Assembly (NCBI RefSeq): GCF_019802255.1
Contig: NZ_JAHYSS010000006.1
Coordinates: forward strand, 62,001 to 126,000
Source: Pedobacter polysacchareus
Lineage (GTDB): Bacteria > Bacteroidota > Bacteroidia > Sphingobacteriales > Sphingobacteriaceae
Length of the DNA: 64,000 nucleotides
Direction: 5' to 3'
Position 1 is the first letter of the stretch. Every line of letters starts with the position of its first letter. Under the pieces are notes generated by a model. It was not told the origin of the DNA. It made no database searches and saw nothing but the letters and a program-made list of their open reading frames with translations. This document shows positions 34,031 to 42,638 of this stretch, in pieces. Position numbers and translations under genes: made by a program.

Positions 34031-34414
34031 TTATATGGCCAGATACTGCTGAACAATGGGTACATCCGCTTCGGCCCAATCGCAATTTAGTAAATCTGAG
34101 GGTGCCATCCAAGCATAGGCTGCATGCTCTCTTAATAGTATAGTTCCAGCTACAATGCGACAAACAAAAGGGAGGAGAAGAATAGAAAAATCCGGATAAT
34201 GATGCGCTGAGGCTGGTTGCGGGGAGATGATTTCGACAGTTAAGTCCAGCTCTTCTTGTATTTCTCTGATCAGGCAATCTTCCGCAGTTTCTCCAGGCTC
34301 GATTTTACCGCCTGGGAATTCCATCTTCAAGGGCATAGACATTACAGCGCTTCGCTGAGTCACAAGCACCTGCCCCTCTTCATTTACAATAATTGCACAG
34401 CAAACTTCAATCAT
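34031..34414 (-). CDS. Nudix hydrolase (MutT/8-oxo-dGTP diphosphatase-like)
   Basis: This 127-residue protein starts at the ATG at 34414 (MIEVCCAIIVNEEGQVLVTQ). A start 54 nt further up would fall inside a terminator hairpin and add a non-family extension. The Nudix box is GGKIEPGETAEDC ... REIQEELDL. The usual glycine after EE is replaced, giving EELDL. The fold and the opening strand match MutT-type proteins that hydrolyse oxidised nucleoside triphosphates, though the substrate is not certain. Confidence 0.85.
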   Translation of the reverse strand: MIEVCCAIIVNEEGQVLVTQRSAVMSMPLKMEFPGGKIEPGETAEDCLIREIQEELDLTVEIISPQPASAHHYPDFSILLLPFVCRIVAGTILLREHAAYAWMAPSDLLNCDWAEADVPIVQQYLAI

Positions 34415-34446
34415 CACCGAAGATAATTTATTTATATAAAGAAAAG

Positions 34447-34487
34447 CCCGCTTATCTACCATTAGCATGGAAAATAAGCGGGTTTTT
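34447..34487. terminator. Intrinsic terminator between DUF4440 and Nudix genes
   Basis: CCCGCTTAT (34447-34455) pairs with ATAAGCGGG (34474-34482) around an 18-nt loop. A T-run follows on the right and a short A-run lies on the left (34442-34445), so on the minus strand it follows the DUF4440 gene. Confidence 0.65.
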
Positions 34488-34504
34488 AATTTAAACAGGG
34501 ATGT

Positions 34505-34891
34505 TTAGTCCAGAGAAACAAAAAGTTCCGACTGTGTCAGCCATACCCCATTTATTTTGCGCCACATGGCAGAATAGTTACCTCTAAACGGTTCTGTTTT
34601 ATAACTCCAGGCTCCGGTTTCCCAAGCTAGAATCCCACTGTCACCGATCACAATTGACGAAGGAATGCGTTCAAATAATGGTGGTTTACTTGCAAACATT
34701 TCTTTCCAGGCTTTCAGCAATTTTGCTTTACCTAAATACTGTCCACCTTCACCAGAGATCACCACGATATCATCCATCCAATATTTAGCAACTCCTGCAA
34801 CATCCTGGTTAGAGATGGCCATATTTGAGTCCATCCTGGATAGGCGGATGGCTTCTTCTTCTTGTCTTTTAAAAAATGATACTGAACTCAT
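34505..34891 (-). CDS. SnoaL-like/DUF4440 small protein
   Basis: This 128-residue NTF2-like cone-fold protein has an N-terminal helix (RQEEEAIRLSRMDSNMAIS) and then DVAGVAKYWMDDIVVISGEGGQYLG. The conserved C-terminal strands are ILAWETGAWSY and MWRKINGVWLTQSELF. DUF4440 proteins bind small ligands or act as poorly defined enzymes. There is no signal peptide, so it is cytoplasmic. It sits 48 bp behind the outer-membrane barrel gene stop and ahead of a terminator. Confidence 0.8.
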   Translation of the reverse strand: MSSVSFFKRQEEEAIRLSRMDSNMAISNQDVAGVAKYWMDDIVVISGEGGQYLGKAKLLKAWKEMFASKPPLFERIPSSIVIGDSGILAWETGAWSYKTEPFRGNYSAMWRKINGVWLTQSELFVSLD

Positions 34892-34939
34892 AAAAAATAG
34901 CTTCGTCTTGTTTGTTGAACCGCTAAGATGGTGAAAATA

Positions 34940-37417
34940 TTAATTTTTCACTCTATTCTGTTCCGCTTCTGCTCCGGTATTTTTATGTTTTTTTAAGTCG
35001 GAAAAGGTCTTTCCAAAACGATAGCTATAACTAACCACCACATTTCTAGAATCTGAACGATTGCGCCAGCCAGCTTCTACGGAAGCCAGATTATTAATCT
35101 TTCCGTTGACGATCTTAGTATAAAAGAGGTCATTACCATTGATTTTAATCGTTGAACTCGGAGATAATTTCTTTTGCAGGCCCGCATTAAACTGGTACAT
35201 CTCCCCTATGACAAACTGTACATCTGTGATTTTAGAACTGTAAGAACCACTGCATTCCGCCGTCCAGGTTTCTCCAATTTTAAATTGAAAACTACTCTTT
35301 GTGAAAAAGAAAGTACCCTTTGTGTGCAACGCACCACTGTAAAAATCGTTGCTTTTTGCATTAATATTGGTCAATTCACCATAAAACTGCCAGGAAAGCC
35401 AGGGAAACAAATCCAAACCTGAATTTACACTCAGGCTTTTCACGATCTTCCTGCCAATATTTCCAGGCCTGCTGTAATAAATCCCATCCCGAATCTCGAT
35501 GGTTTCATTCACTTCATCTTTCGTATCACTGTAACTCAAAGCAGTGGTCACTTTATTTTTGAAGGTATGAGAAAGCTCAATACTATTGGTAAAAGAGGGA
35601 TTCAGGAAAGGATTACCTTCATAATAAGTGAATTTATCCAGTGGAGAAATAAATGGATTCAGGTCCTGAAAATAAGGACGATCTATTCTTCTTCCATAAT
35701 TTAAACCGATCTGGTGATTTCCTAAGGTATCCAGTTTATAAGACAGGTAGGCCGTAGGAAAAAGACTCGTGTAGTTTCTATTGAAAGCAGAATCTGGTTT
35801 CAAAGGATTGCCCAATTGATGGCCATCAGAATTGGTATTTTCTGCCCTTAACCCCAATTGTATGGACCATTTTCCACTTTCCCTGCTCAGGTTCATGTAA
35901 CCTGAGTTGATGTTCTCCTTATAAATAAAATGGTTGCTCTTTTGATAATCCGGACGGGTGATATCTCCAATCGTGTAGCTGTAATCCCCCACATTATCAG
36001 TCTTGGTATAACTTGATTTCAAGCCAGCATCTATTTTCCAATTGTTTTTAAGTGGCTTAGTATAATCTGCTTTCAGGGAATATATTTTAATATTAGCGGG
36101 TAATGCTCCATGAAGGATATCTTGAGATTTCAAGCTTTGATCAGGCAGGTAAGAAGAATTAAAGATCTGCTGACGGTTATTGGTACGGTATACCAGGTAA
36201 TCGGCATCCATGGAAATCTGCTGACCATTTTTGTCAAAATCATGGCGATAATTCAGGTTAAAACCCAGATTTTTAAAGCTTTCTTTTTCTTTACTGAGTG
36301 CTTTAACTACCGAATCTAGTCCTCTTCCGGCATTTAAAAGCTGACTTACATTATCTGTCGTTTGATTTCCTGATCTGTTCATGCCAGTCACCACCACTCC
36401 CCAGGTTGTTTTCTCAGATTGGTAATAGTCCATTCCAATTTTTCCATTTAAAGTATTGGCCTTTCTACGGATATAACTGTTTTGTTCGAAAAAAGATTTA
36501 GTACTGCCATCCTCATTTTTATACTTGCGGAATAAATCCAGATCAGTAAAGTTATTTTGGTAATTCTGACTTAGATTGGTGAAAAAATTCAACTTATCCT
36601 TTCGAAAATTCATATTAAAACTATTGTTACTTCTAGGCAATTCCCCTTGTGTATATCCCAAATTTAATCCTCCATTCCAGCCTGTCTGGTTACTTTTACG
36701 CGTTTTAATATTGATCACTCCACCTTTTCCTGCAGCATCATATTTTGCAGGAGGATTGGTCATCAGCTCAATCTGATCTAATGAAGAAGATGGCATGGAC
36801 TTCAGGTAATTCTCCAGGTCTGCACCCGATAAATAACTGGGCTTACCATCTATAAATACCGCAACCCCTTGTTTTCCTTTTAAACTAATCAAACCATTCT
36901 GATCCACCATTACTCCTGGTGATTTCTCCAGTACATCTAAGGCAGTGGTACCTGCATTTGCAATTAAAGCATCTACATTGACTACGGTTCGATCAATTTT
37001 ACGCTCAATAAAAGCCTTTTTTCCAGTGATGGCTACCTCTTTCAGGTCTTTTGTAGCGCCCAACAGGATTAATGCCGGAAGGACAACTGTTGAATTGTGA
37101 TCCTGCAAAATCACCACTGCGCTCTGGAGGTTTTGATAACCCATTGCGGAGATTCTCAATTGATAACTTCCTTTTGGTAACTGTTCAAAAGAAAACTTTC
37201 CATCCTGCTCTGTAAACGTACTTTTCAAAAGACTACTGTCTTGTGCATTAAACAAGGCCACTGTTGCCAGGTCAAAAGGTGCAGTCGCATCTTTCATTAT
37301 TTTACCTGAAATTCGCCCCGTTCCTGATAATCTGGCTGTAGCGGGCGCTTGGGAAAAAGCTAAAATTTGGGCTGTAATCAGCCATGCGGTCAGAATTACC
37401 GCGATCAATACTTTCAT
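34940..37417 (-). CDS. Outer-membrane beta-barrel receptor with carboxypeptidase-like domain (OMP_b-brl_3)
   Basis: This 825-residue outer-membrane protein has a signal peptide ending AFSQA. A carboxypeptidase-regulatory-like domain spans about 33-118, a TonB-plug-like region about 125-235 (LEKSPGVMVDQNGLISLKGK; MTNPPAKYDAAGKGGVINIK), and a C-terminal barrel of the outer-membrane-beta-barrel family 3 type (GLNYGRRIDRPYFQDLNPF). Such proteins resemble TonB receptors but often lack a clear TonB box. It is 73 bp behind the M56 gene of the second BlaI module, so it is likely in that operon and induced by the same signal. Confidence 0.88.
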   Translation of the reverse strand: MKVLIAVILTAWLITAQILAFSQAPATARLSGTGRISGKIMKDATAPFDLATVALFNAQDSSLLKSTFTEQDGKFSFEQLPKGSYQLRISAMGYQNLQSAVVILQDHNSTVVLPALILLGATKDLKEVAITGKKAFIERKIDRTVVNVDALIANAGTTALDVLEKSPGVMVDQNGLISLKGKQGVAVFIDGKPSYLSGADLENYLKSMPSSSLDQIELMTNPPAKYDAAGKGGVINIKTRKSNQTGWNGGLNLGYTQGELPRSNNSFNMNFRKDKLNFFTNLSQNYQNNFTDLDLFRKYKNEDGSTKSFFEQNSYIRRKANTLNGKIGMDYYQSEKTTWGVVVTGMNRSGNQTTDNVSQLLNAGRGLDSVVKALSKEKESFKNLGFNLNYRHDFDKNGQQISMDADYLVYRTNNRQQIFNSSYLPDQSLKSQDILHGALPANIKIYSLKADYTKPLKNNWKIDAGLKSSYTKTDNVGDYSYTIGDITRPDYQKSNHFIYKENINSGYMNLSRESGKWSIQLGLRAENTNSDGHQLGNPLKPDSAFNRNYTSLFPTAYLSYKLDTLGNHQIGLNYGRRIDRPYFQDLNPFISPLDKFTYYEGNPFLNPSFTNSIELSHTFKNKVTTALSYSDTKDEVNETIEIRDGIYYSRPGNIGRKIVKSLSVNSGLDLFPWLSWQFYGELTNINAKSNDFYSGALHTKGTFFFTKSSFQFKIGETWTAECSGSYSSKITDVQFVIGEMYQFNAGLQKKLSPSSTIKINGNDLFYTKIVNGKINNLASVEAGWRNRSDSRNVVVSYSYRFGKTFSDLKKHKNTGAEAEQNRVKN

Positions 37418-37490
37418 TTATTTAAGAATTAAATTGTAGAAAAGCTGTTTTACAGCGCGCTATAACACATTAATTGAATATTTATGCTCC

Positions 37491-39305
37491 CTATTTTGAT
37501 TCGTATTCCTGTTTATAGGAAATGATCCAATCCGCACTTTTCAGATATTTCTGTTCATAGCGTTTTCGAACATCTTTCGGAAGTTTTTTGTTATTTAAGA
37601 GGAATTGATGCTGATTGATTTCAAAAGACAACTTCTCGTCCTGCTTTACCAAACGGTCTTTTATCAAATCCTTCAAAATGTAGTCTGGCGTTTTCTCATC
37701 ATAAACCGTTGCCGTAGAATTATCAGAAACAAACTTTTTGGTGATGGTACTTTTTGCATCTGTTGATTTTACTTTTTTCTGAGCAGGGCTTCGCTTTTCA
37801 TTTTGAATCCTGTTTGTTTCATCTTGAACCCGCTTCTGTTCATCTTGAATCCGCTGCTTTTCATGTTCAGCCCGGATTTGATCAGCTGCTATTTCCTCCT
37901 TACTCGCCTCGGGTCTCGCTTGGTTTTCCACTAATTCAGCTTTAATTGCCTTATCCCTTGCTTTATCAGCTGCATATCTTAATTTATCTGCTTCATATCT
38001 AGCCTGATTAGCCGCATATTTTTTCGGGTCACCTGGAGACCATTGCTGCTCAACATCAGCTACAAAATTTTCAGTTTTAGCTACGGCATTTTCAGTTTCT
38101 AAAACACCTTTTTCTATTCCTTTCACCAAATGTTCTGCGGTCAGCACCCCGCTTTCAATAGCAGAGATCATCTTTTGATAGGCTGGCACTTCTTTTTCAG
38201 TGTCTGCTAGGCTTTGACTTTTCAATGCTTCCTGTATTGATTTTTGTGCCGGTTTTTTCAATACGGTAGAAAATGCCATGCTAAAAGTAACCACCGCCAG
38301 CAGGGAAACTGCCAGAATGCTCTTCTCCATTTTATTTAAAGTTGGATGGTCATTAGAAACCATTCTCTTTACCCGTTTCACCAATTGATTGGAATCCCCT
38401 GAAATCGCCATTGCATAGACTGGTTTATTCATTTGAAACTCTTCACAAGAAACCAGTGCACTGATATAACCTGCTTTATTATTATTTGTATTCAAAACAG
38501 CCAGATCATCGCAGCAGCTTTCTCTTTCTTCTCTGATCAATCCACTCAGCCAAGAGACTGCCGGATTAAAGAAAAACAGCAATTCCATGAAACTTTGAAG
38601 GATATTCACCAAATAATCTCTTCTTTTTACATGAGCCAACTCATGACATAAGATCGCATCAACCTCTTCTTTAGAAAGGTTATTTAGTAAACCAATAGGG
38701 ATTAAAATCAAGGGTTTAAAATATCCCACTACCATAGGAACATTCACCAGTCCGGACTGTACGATGGCCACCATTTTATAAATACCAAATTGTATGGCCA
38801 ATTGCTGCACCCTATTCTCCCAATACGGCCCTGCTGAGCTGATTTTAGTCTGGCGAATTCTTTTGATACTATATAATCCTGCAAACAACTGCACACTTTT
38901 AGCGGCGATAACTAAAAGCCAAAGCAGTACAATCGTGCTGGCATAGGAATTAAAGAATGAAAGCGCCTGCTGCAGCCAAACCCAGGGTTGCTGTACCGCA
39001 GCAATGGAATCGTTTCCTACGCTATCTTGCGCTGGTAAAGTACCCGAGGACCATGGAAAAGCATTTGCCAGTCGATCCGCAGCAGTAACTACTCCAGTAT
39101 CAACAGCAGCATCCGCAGATTGCCATTCATAGATAAAACTGGCAAAAACACTTACTGAGAACAAGATCAAGCAAGAAATCAATAAGTTGTATCGTACGCT
39201 GGCACTGGATTTATGTGTAAAAACCAATACTGCTGCAGTGAGGAGGGCAAGGATCAGGCCCTGCCAAAGGGAGTGTAACAAGGTTTTAAATATGATGCTT
39301 TCCAT
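37491..39305 (-). CDS. M56-family membrane metallopeptidase (BlaR1-like) with long coiled-coil tail
   Basis: This 604-residue membrane protease has N-terminal helices (about 5-150), the zinc motif HELAH at 221-225 with E260 in EERESCCDD, and a last helix at about 328-346. A long extracytoplasmic tail of about 255 residues follows. Residues about 436-505 are an extended coiled coil with heptad-like units (QRIQDE, KRVQDE, NRIQNE) and YEADKLRYAADKARD. The tail replaces the beta-lactam sensor of true BlaR1 proteins. It follows the blaI-like gene by 48 bp. Confidence 0.87.
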   Translation of the reverse strand: MESIIFKTLLHSLWQGLILALLTAAVLVFTHKSSASVRYNLLISCLILFSVSVFASFIYEWQSADAAVDTGVVTAADRLANAFPWSSGTLPAQDSVGNDSIAAVQQPWVWLQQALSFFNSYASTIVLLWLLVIAAKSVQLFAGLYSIKRIRQTKISSAGPYWENRVQQLAIQFGIYKMVAIVQSGLVNVPMVVGYFKPLILIPIGLLNNLSKEEVDAILCHELAHVKRRDYLVNILQSFMELLFFFNPAVSWLSGLIREERESCCDDLAVLNTNNNKAGYISALVSCEEFQMNKPVYAMAISGDSNQLVKRVKRMVSNDHPTLNKMEKSILAVSLLAVVTFSMAFSTVLKKPAQKSIQEALKSQSLADTEKEVPAYQKMISAIESGVLTAEHLVKGIEKGVLETENAVAKTENFVADVEQQWSPGDPKKYAANQARYEADKLRYAADKARDKAIKAELVENQARPEASKEEIAADQIRAEHEKQRIQDEQKRVQDETNRIQNEKRSPAQKKVKSTDAKSTITKKFVSDNSTATVYDEKTPDYILKDLIKDRLVKQDEKLSFEINQHQFLLNNKKLPKDVRKRYEQKYLKSADWIISYKQEYESK

Positions 39306-39353
39306 TCCTGTGGTTCTTTAGGTGATCGTATTTATTTTAATAATTCTCGTATG

Positions 39354-39752
39354 CTATTTTTCTTCCAGCTGATTCAGCAAAGTTTTAATCGCCTCAAGAT
39401 CTGCTTTTGAGGTTTTCTTATTCCCCATCAATTGCATCATCAATCTACCAGCCGATCCATTGTACATGGTATCAATAAATCTGTCTAACAGAAAATCTTT
39501 AGTCGTCTGTTCTTTTTCCGCAACATGGTAAATGTGTTTCATCTGACTTTCATCACGGGTTAGGATTCCTTTTTCTGCCATAATCTGCATCAGTTTCAGG
39601 GTAGAAGTATAATTAACTTCGCGAAATTCATTTAATTTATCATTCACCAAACGAACGGTAGTAGGGCCTTGCTCCCATAGTACCTGGAGGATTTCTAATT
39701 CCGCTTTGGTCGGCTCTATTGGTTTTAGATTTTTTGAGTGATTCGTTTCCAT
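39354..39752 (-). CDS. BlaI/MecI/CopY-family repressor (second module)
   Basis: This 132-residue winged-helix repressor has TKAELEILQVLWEQGPTTV at the start, NYTSTLKLMQIMAEKGIL as the recognition region, and a C-terminal dimerisation helix pair. It should be inactivated through the adjacent M56 protease. The start is the ATG at 39752, only 4 bp from a -7 box, so the mRNA may have almost no leader. Its operator (TTTCGTACGAAA) differs from the ACTA-N6-TAGT sites of the first module, so the two modules are probably independent. Confidence 0.92.
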   Translation of the reverse strand: METNHSKNLKPIEPTKAELEILQVLWEQGPTTVRLVNDKLNEFREVNYTSTLKLMQIMAEKGILTRDESQMKHIYHVAEKEQTTKDFLLDRFIDTMYNGSAGRLMMQLMGNKKTSKADLEAIKTLLNQLEEK

Positions 39753-39756
39753 AAAC

Positions 39757-39786
39757 TAAAGGTAGGAAAACTTTCGTACGAAACAA
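39757..39786 (-). promoter_or_regulatory. Promoter and operator of the second BlaI/M56 operon
   Basis: Reading leftward: TTG (39784-39786), a 19-bp gap, TACCTTTA (39757-39764). The gap holds the perfect palindrome TTTCGTACGAAA (39772-39783). The -7 sequence is identical to that of the first BlaI module. Its end is 4 bp from the ATG. Confidence 0.6.
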
Positions 39787-39844
39787 CACTTAGGATTATT
39801 ATTTATTTTTTACCTAACTTTCCTTAATACCTTAATGCTCGAAT

Positions 39845-40381
39845 ATGAAGGAAAATTTTTTCATCATGGATTCTGATGGAGTTTGTATTTACGTCACCAT
39901 TGGGATCAATGCCGATCTCCCGGCAAAGCTGATATTAGGATCTTTAAACCTTATTTTACTGGGGGTTATAGTCCTTGCTGTCAGCAAAGGGGTTGTCGCA
40001 TTGATGATATTCAGTACTTTGTGCGCGATTCTACTGATCAGATTCTCCTTTTGGAATATTTACGGAAAAGAACACCTCGTTATCAATACAAAAACAATGA
40101 TGTACCAACATGACTACGGTTTTTTCAGGACCAATCCAAAATTAAAATTCTTTCAAAAGGGTCTATCAGTGATTGGGAAAGAGGCCACAAAAGCGGGGAG
40201 CAATGCTCAAATCCTCATGATTTTCCAGACTTATAATCACTATGATTTACCAGAAGATGTATACCAGACAGCGCTTCCTATTGCGAAAAGAAATGCCGAT
40301 CTATTAATTAAGGCGATCAATTCGCTCTTTATTGAAAAAATAACGGAAGACTATAGTCTTCCGCCAATATTTATGAATTAA
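39845..40381 (+). CDS. Hypothetical membrane protein
   Basis: I do not recognise this 178-residue protein. It has two predicted helices (about 28-50, ILGSLNLILLGVIVLAV, and 51-68) near the N-terminus and then a soluble part of about 110 residues (INTKTMMYQHDYGFF and following). The layout resembles small PH-domain-like membrane proteins, without firm evidence. Its stop overlaps the stop of the DUF3050 gene on the other strand by 4 bp. It starts from the region divergent to the second blaI gene. Confidence 0.6.
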   Translation: MKENFFIMDSDGVCIYVTIGINADLPAKLILGSLNLILLGVIVLAVSKGVVALMIFSTLCAILLIRFSFWNIYGKEHLVINTKTMMYQHDYGFFRTNPKLKFFQKGLSVIGKEATKAGSNAQILMIFQTYNHYDLPEDVYQTALPIAKRNADLLIKAINSLFIEKITEDYSLPPIFMN

Positions 40382-41169
40382 GCTTTGCGGCTCATGATGG
40401 CTTGATAAGCACCATCCCAAAGCCCGATTCTTTTTCTTAAAGATTCCATACTCATTTCTTCGGCAGCCAGCCAATAAGCTTCATTACTGCCACAAAGTTC
40501 CGCTGTCATTTCTAAGGAAAGATGGCTATGGTGATCTCCGTCTACTTCTATATGTCGGTCTAAGTAATATTTAAACAAGGAAATCTGGTCAGGAAACTTC
40601 TGATTTAAGTCGTTAACCATCGTTAAAAACATGTTTGGAATCAAATCTTCTCTGCCAAAAGTGAAAGTACTCGCTTGGATATGTGCTTGTTTTTCCTCAA
40701 TCACCTGAAAGGTAAAATCAACAAATTCTCTGGCCTCAGCCGGAGTTCCCGCTGCTTCATAAGCCGCATTCCTTGTTTTTCCTGATTTTAAGGCCTCCAG
40801 AAATATACCAATTGGCTTGATATCCGCACCACATTGCTGCATGGCATCCAGATACATTTCAAAATGACTCTTTTTAATCCCCTCAGCATCAACATCTGAT
40901 TCTTCACCTGCTACAATTTCGTTGATTAACGCACGGGTATTTCCAGAACCAACCGGAAACCATGGAATACTGGTACAGGTCAGGTTAATCTGTAAGGCTT
41001 TTAAAAGGGACATAAAATCCCATACAGCATAAATATGGTATTCCATAAAGATCCTTAAATCTTCCAGGTCGTTGATGACGCCGTAAACTTTATGCTGAAT
41101 GATCTCCTGTCTTAAAGGTTCAATATGCTGCTGAATTCTTTCTAGGGTAGTGTTTGTTTTATTTTCCAT
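40378..41169 (-). CDS. DUF3050 family protein (heme-oxygenase-like fold)
   Basis: This 263-residue cytoplasmic protein starts at the ATG at 41169 (MENKTNTTLERIQQHIEPLR). Nine more in-frame codons upstream are possible but not family-like. It shows the DUF3050 pattern: LRQEIIQHKVYGVINDLEDLRIFMEYH-type helices (LEDLRIFMEYHIYAVWDFMS), IPWFPVGSGNTRALINEIV, HFEMYLDAMQQCGAD, and a C-terminal DRHIEVDGDHHSHLS with conserved histidines. These suggest a metal-binding helical bundle like heme-oxygenase/TenA-type proteins. The reaction is unknown. Confidence 0.82.
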   Translation of the reverse strand: MENKTNTTLERIQQHIEPLRQEIIQHKVYGVINDLEDLRIFMEYHIYAVWDFMSLLKALQINLTCTSIPWFPVGSGNTRALINEIVAGEESDVDAEGIKKSHFEMYLDAMQQCGADIKPIGIFLEALKSGKTRNAAYEAAGTPAEAREFVDFTFQVIEEKQAHIQASTFTFGREDLIPNMFLTMVNDLNQKFPDQISLFKYYLDRHIEVDGDHHSHLSLEMTAELCGSNEAYWLAAEEMSMESLRKRIGLWDGAYQAIMSRKA

Positions 41170-41298
41170 GGTCGTAAAAAATGCAAATGTATACATTCAT
41201 TGCGATGGAATATCCGCAGCCGACAGGAACTTATTTTAATATGACAATATTCCTGACTTCCCTTGAACATTACCCCTATAGGTGCTAAAAAGCGTCAT

Positions 41299-41964
41299 TT
41301 ACTTGCCTGCAGTGATCACAATAATATCTCTTTTCACATCCATACCTATATTATTTGTCACCTGTTCTTTCTCTTCCCATACTTTGATTACTTCAAAACC
41401 TACTTCTTCCAGCAAATCTTTCACCATTTGTGTATCGTACAATTGAAAATCCCATTTCGTAAAGGGCAGCTGTTCCATAAAGTTTTTGTCGGCAAAACCG
41501 ATACAAAAATAACCTCCTGGTTTTAACGCTTTATAAATTTCCGTAGCGTACGCTTTAGGATCTTTCCAGAAATACAGCGTATTTACCGTAAATATTTTAT
41601 GAAAGTTGTGGGCAGGAAAATCAATATGTATACCATCCGACAATAAAAAAGCAGCCTCGCCGGCCTTCAGCAGTTCCTGATTGATCCGGCTTGCTTCTTC
41701 GATCATTGTTTCAGAAATATCAATTCCTATATACTTTAAGCCCTTTGCCTGTGCCATTAGCATAGTCAGATGGCTCGCATTCCCAGGTCCGATTTCTAAT
41801 ACCTGCTGCTGATCAGCCAGTTTCATGGCATCAATAGTCCGCTTGATCATATTTTCATTTGAAACAGCCATCCGTTCTCCGGTTTTCTTCCCAGCTTCAC
41901 CATTTGGCGAACTCAACTGACTGCCAACTGCCTTCAAATCGTCTTCATTCCATTTGTTTTCCAT
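41299..41964 (-). CDS. Class I SAM-dependent methyltransferase
   Basis: This 221-residue Rossmann-fold methyltransferase has motif I at LEIGPGNASHLTML, an acidic residue after strand 2 in IGIDISETMIEEA, and motif FTVNTLYFWKDP later. Such proteins act on small molecules. The target is not determinable. It is followed by about 130 bp and then the DUF3050 gene on the same strand. Co-expression is possible but no shared function is evident. Confidence 0.82.
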   Translation of the reverse strand: MENKWNEDDLKAVGSQLSSPNGEAGKKTGERMAVSNENMIKRTIDAMKLADQQQVLEIGPGNASHLTMLMAQAKGLKYIGIDISETMIEEASRINQELLKAGEAAFLLSDGIHIDFPAHNFHKIFTVNTLYFWKDPKAYATEIYKALKPGGYFCIGFADKNFMEQLPFTKWDFQLYDTQMVKDLLEEVGFEVIKVWEEKEQVTNNIGMDVKRDIIVITAGK

Positions 41965-42189
41965 AATTGAGCTATTTTAAAATTCAAGGTATCAAAAGAA
42001 AAACTCCTTTAGCACCCGATTCGTTTTACAAGATATACAATAGCCAGCAAGAAATAAAACAGCCCATCTGATTTCTAATGAAAATAACTATTTCTGAGCT
42101 ACAGGAAAAGAAATGAAAATATATTTCTTCCCTCTATACGATGAAAACCGAAAGTATTGCGATATTGCGACCCTTTTTTAACTATAACT

Positions 42190-42627
42190 ATGATGATGTT
42201 TTTCCTGGTTGCAATCAATGCAATGATTTTTCTTTTCCTGGCATTTTTACATATTTATTGGGCATTTGGTGGCACCTGGGCATTGGAAAATGCGCTTCCA
42301 GTTTGCAGCAGCGGCGAAAAAGCCTTACAACCCGGTAAAACAGGAACCTTAATGGTAGCCCTCGGGCTAGTTATTTTTGCCTTCATTACCGTAGCCAATA
42401 CTGGTGTAATCGGTAGTTTTATTCCCATGAATTATATCCATATGGCAACTTATTTCATTGCTGGAATCTTTTCATTACGTGCCATTGGGGATTTCAAATA
42501 CATTGGAATGATGAAAAGTGTGAAAGGAACAGGTTTTGCAAAAGAAGATACCAGAACTTATATTCCTTTGTGTTTATTGATCTCCCTTTTTAGTTTATCC
42601 ATTCCACTTATGTCTTGTGGAAAATAA
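42190..42627 (+). CDS. DUF3995 membrane protein
   Basis: This 145-residue protein has four predicted helices. It begins with three ATG codons in a row at 42190, and an alternative TTG start lies 33 nt upstream. Its N-terminal helix is followed by the family motif HIYWAFGGTWALENALP, with helices at about 50-70, 80-100 and 125-145. DUF3995 proteins are small uncharacterised membrane proteins. It converges on the MocR gene with an 11-bp gap. Confidence 0.72.
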   Translation: MMMFFLVAINAMIFLFLAFLHIYWAFGGTWALENALPVCSSGEKALQPGKTGTLMVALGLVIFAFITVANTGVIGSFIPMNYIHMATYFIAGIFSLRAIGDFKYIGMMKSVKGTGFAKEDTRTYIPLCLLISLFSLSIPLMSCGK

Positions 42628-42638
42628 GTTGCAACTGA

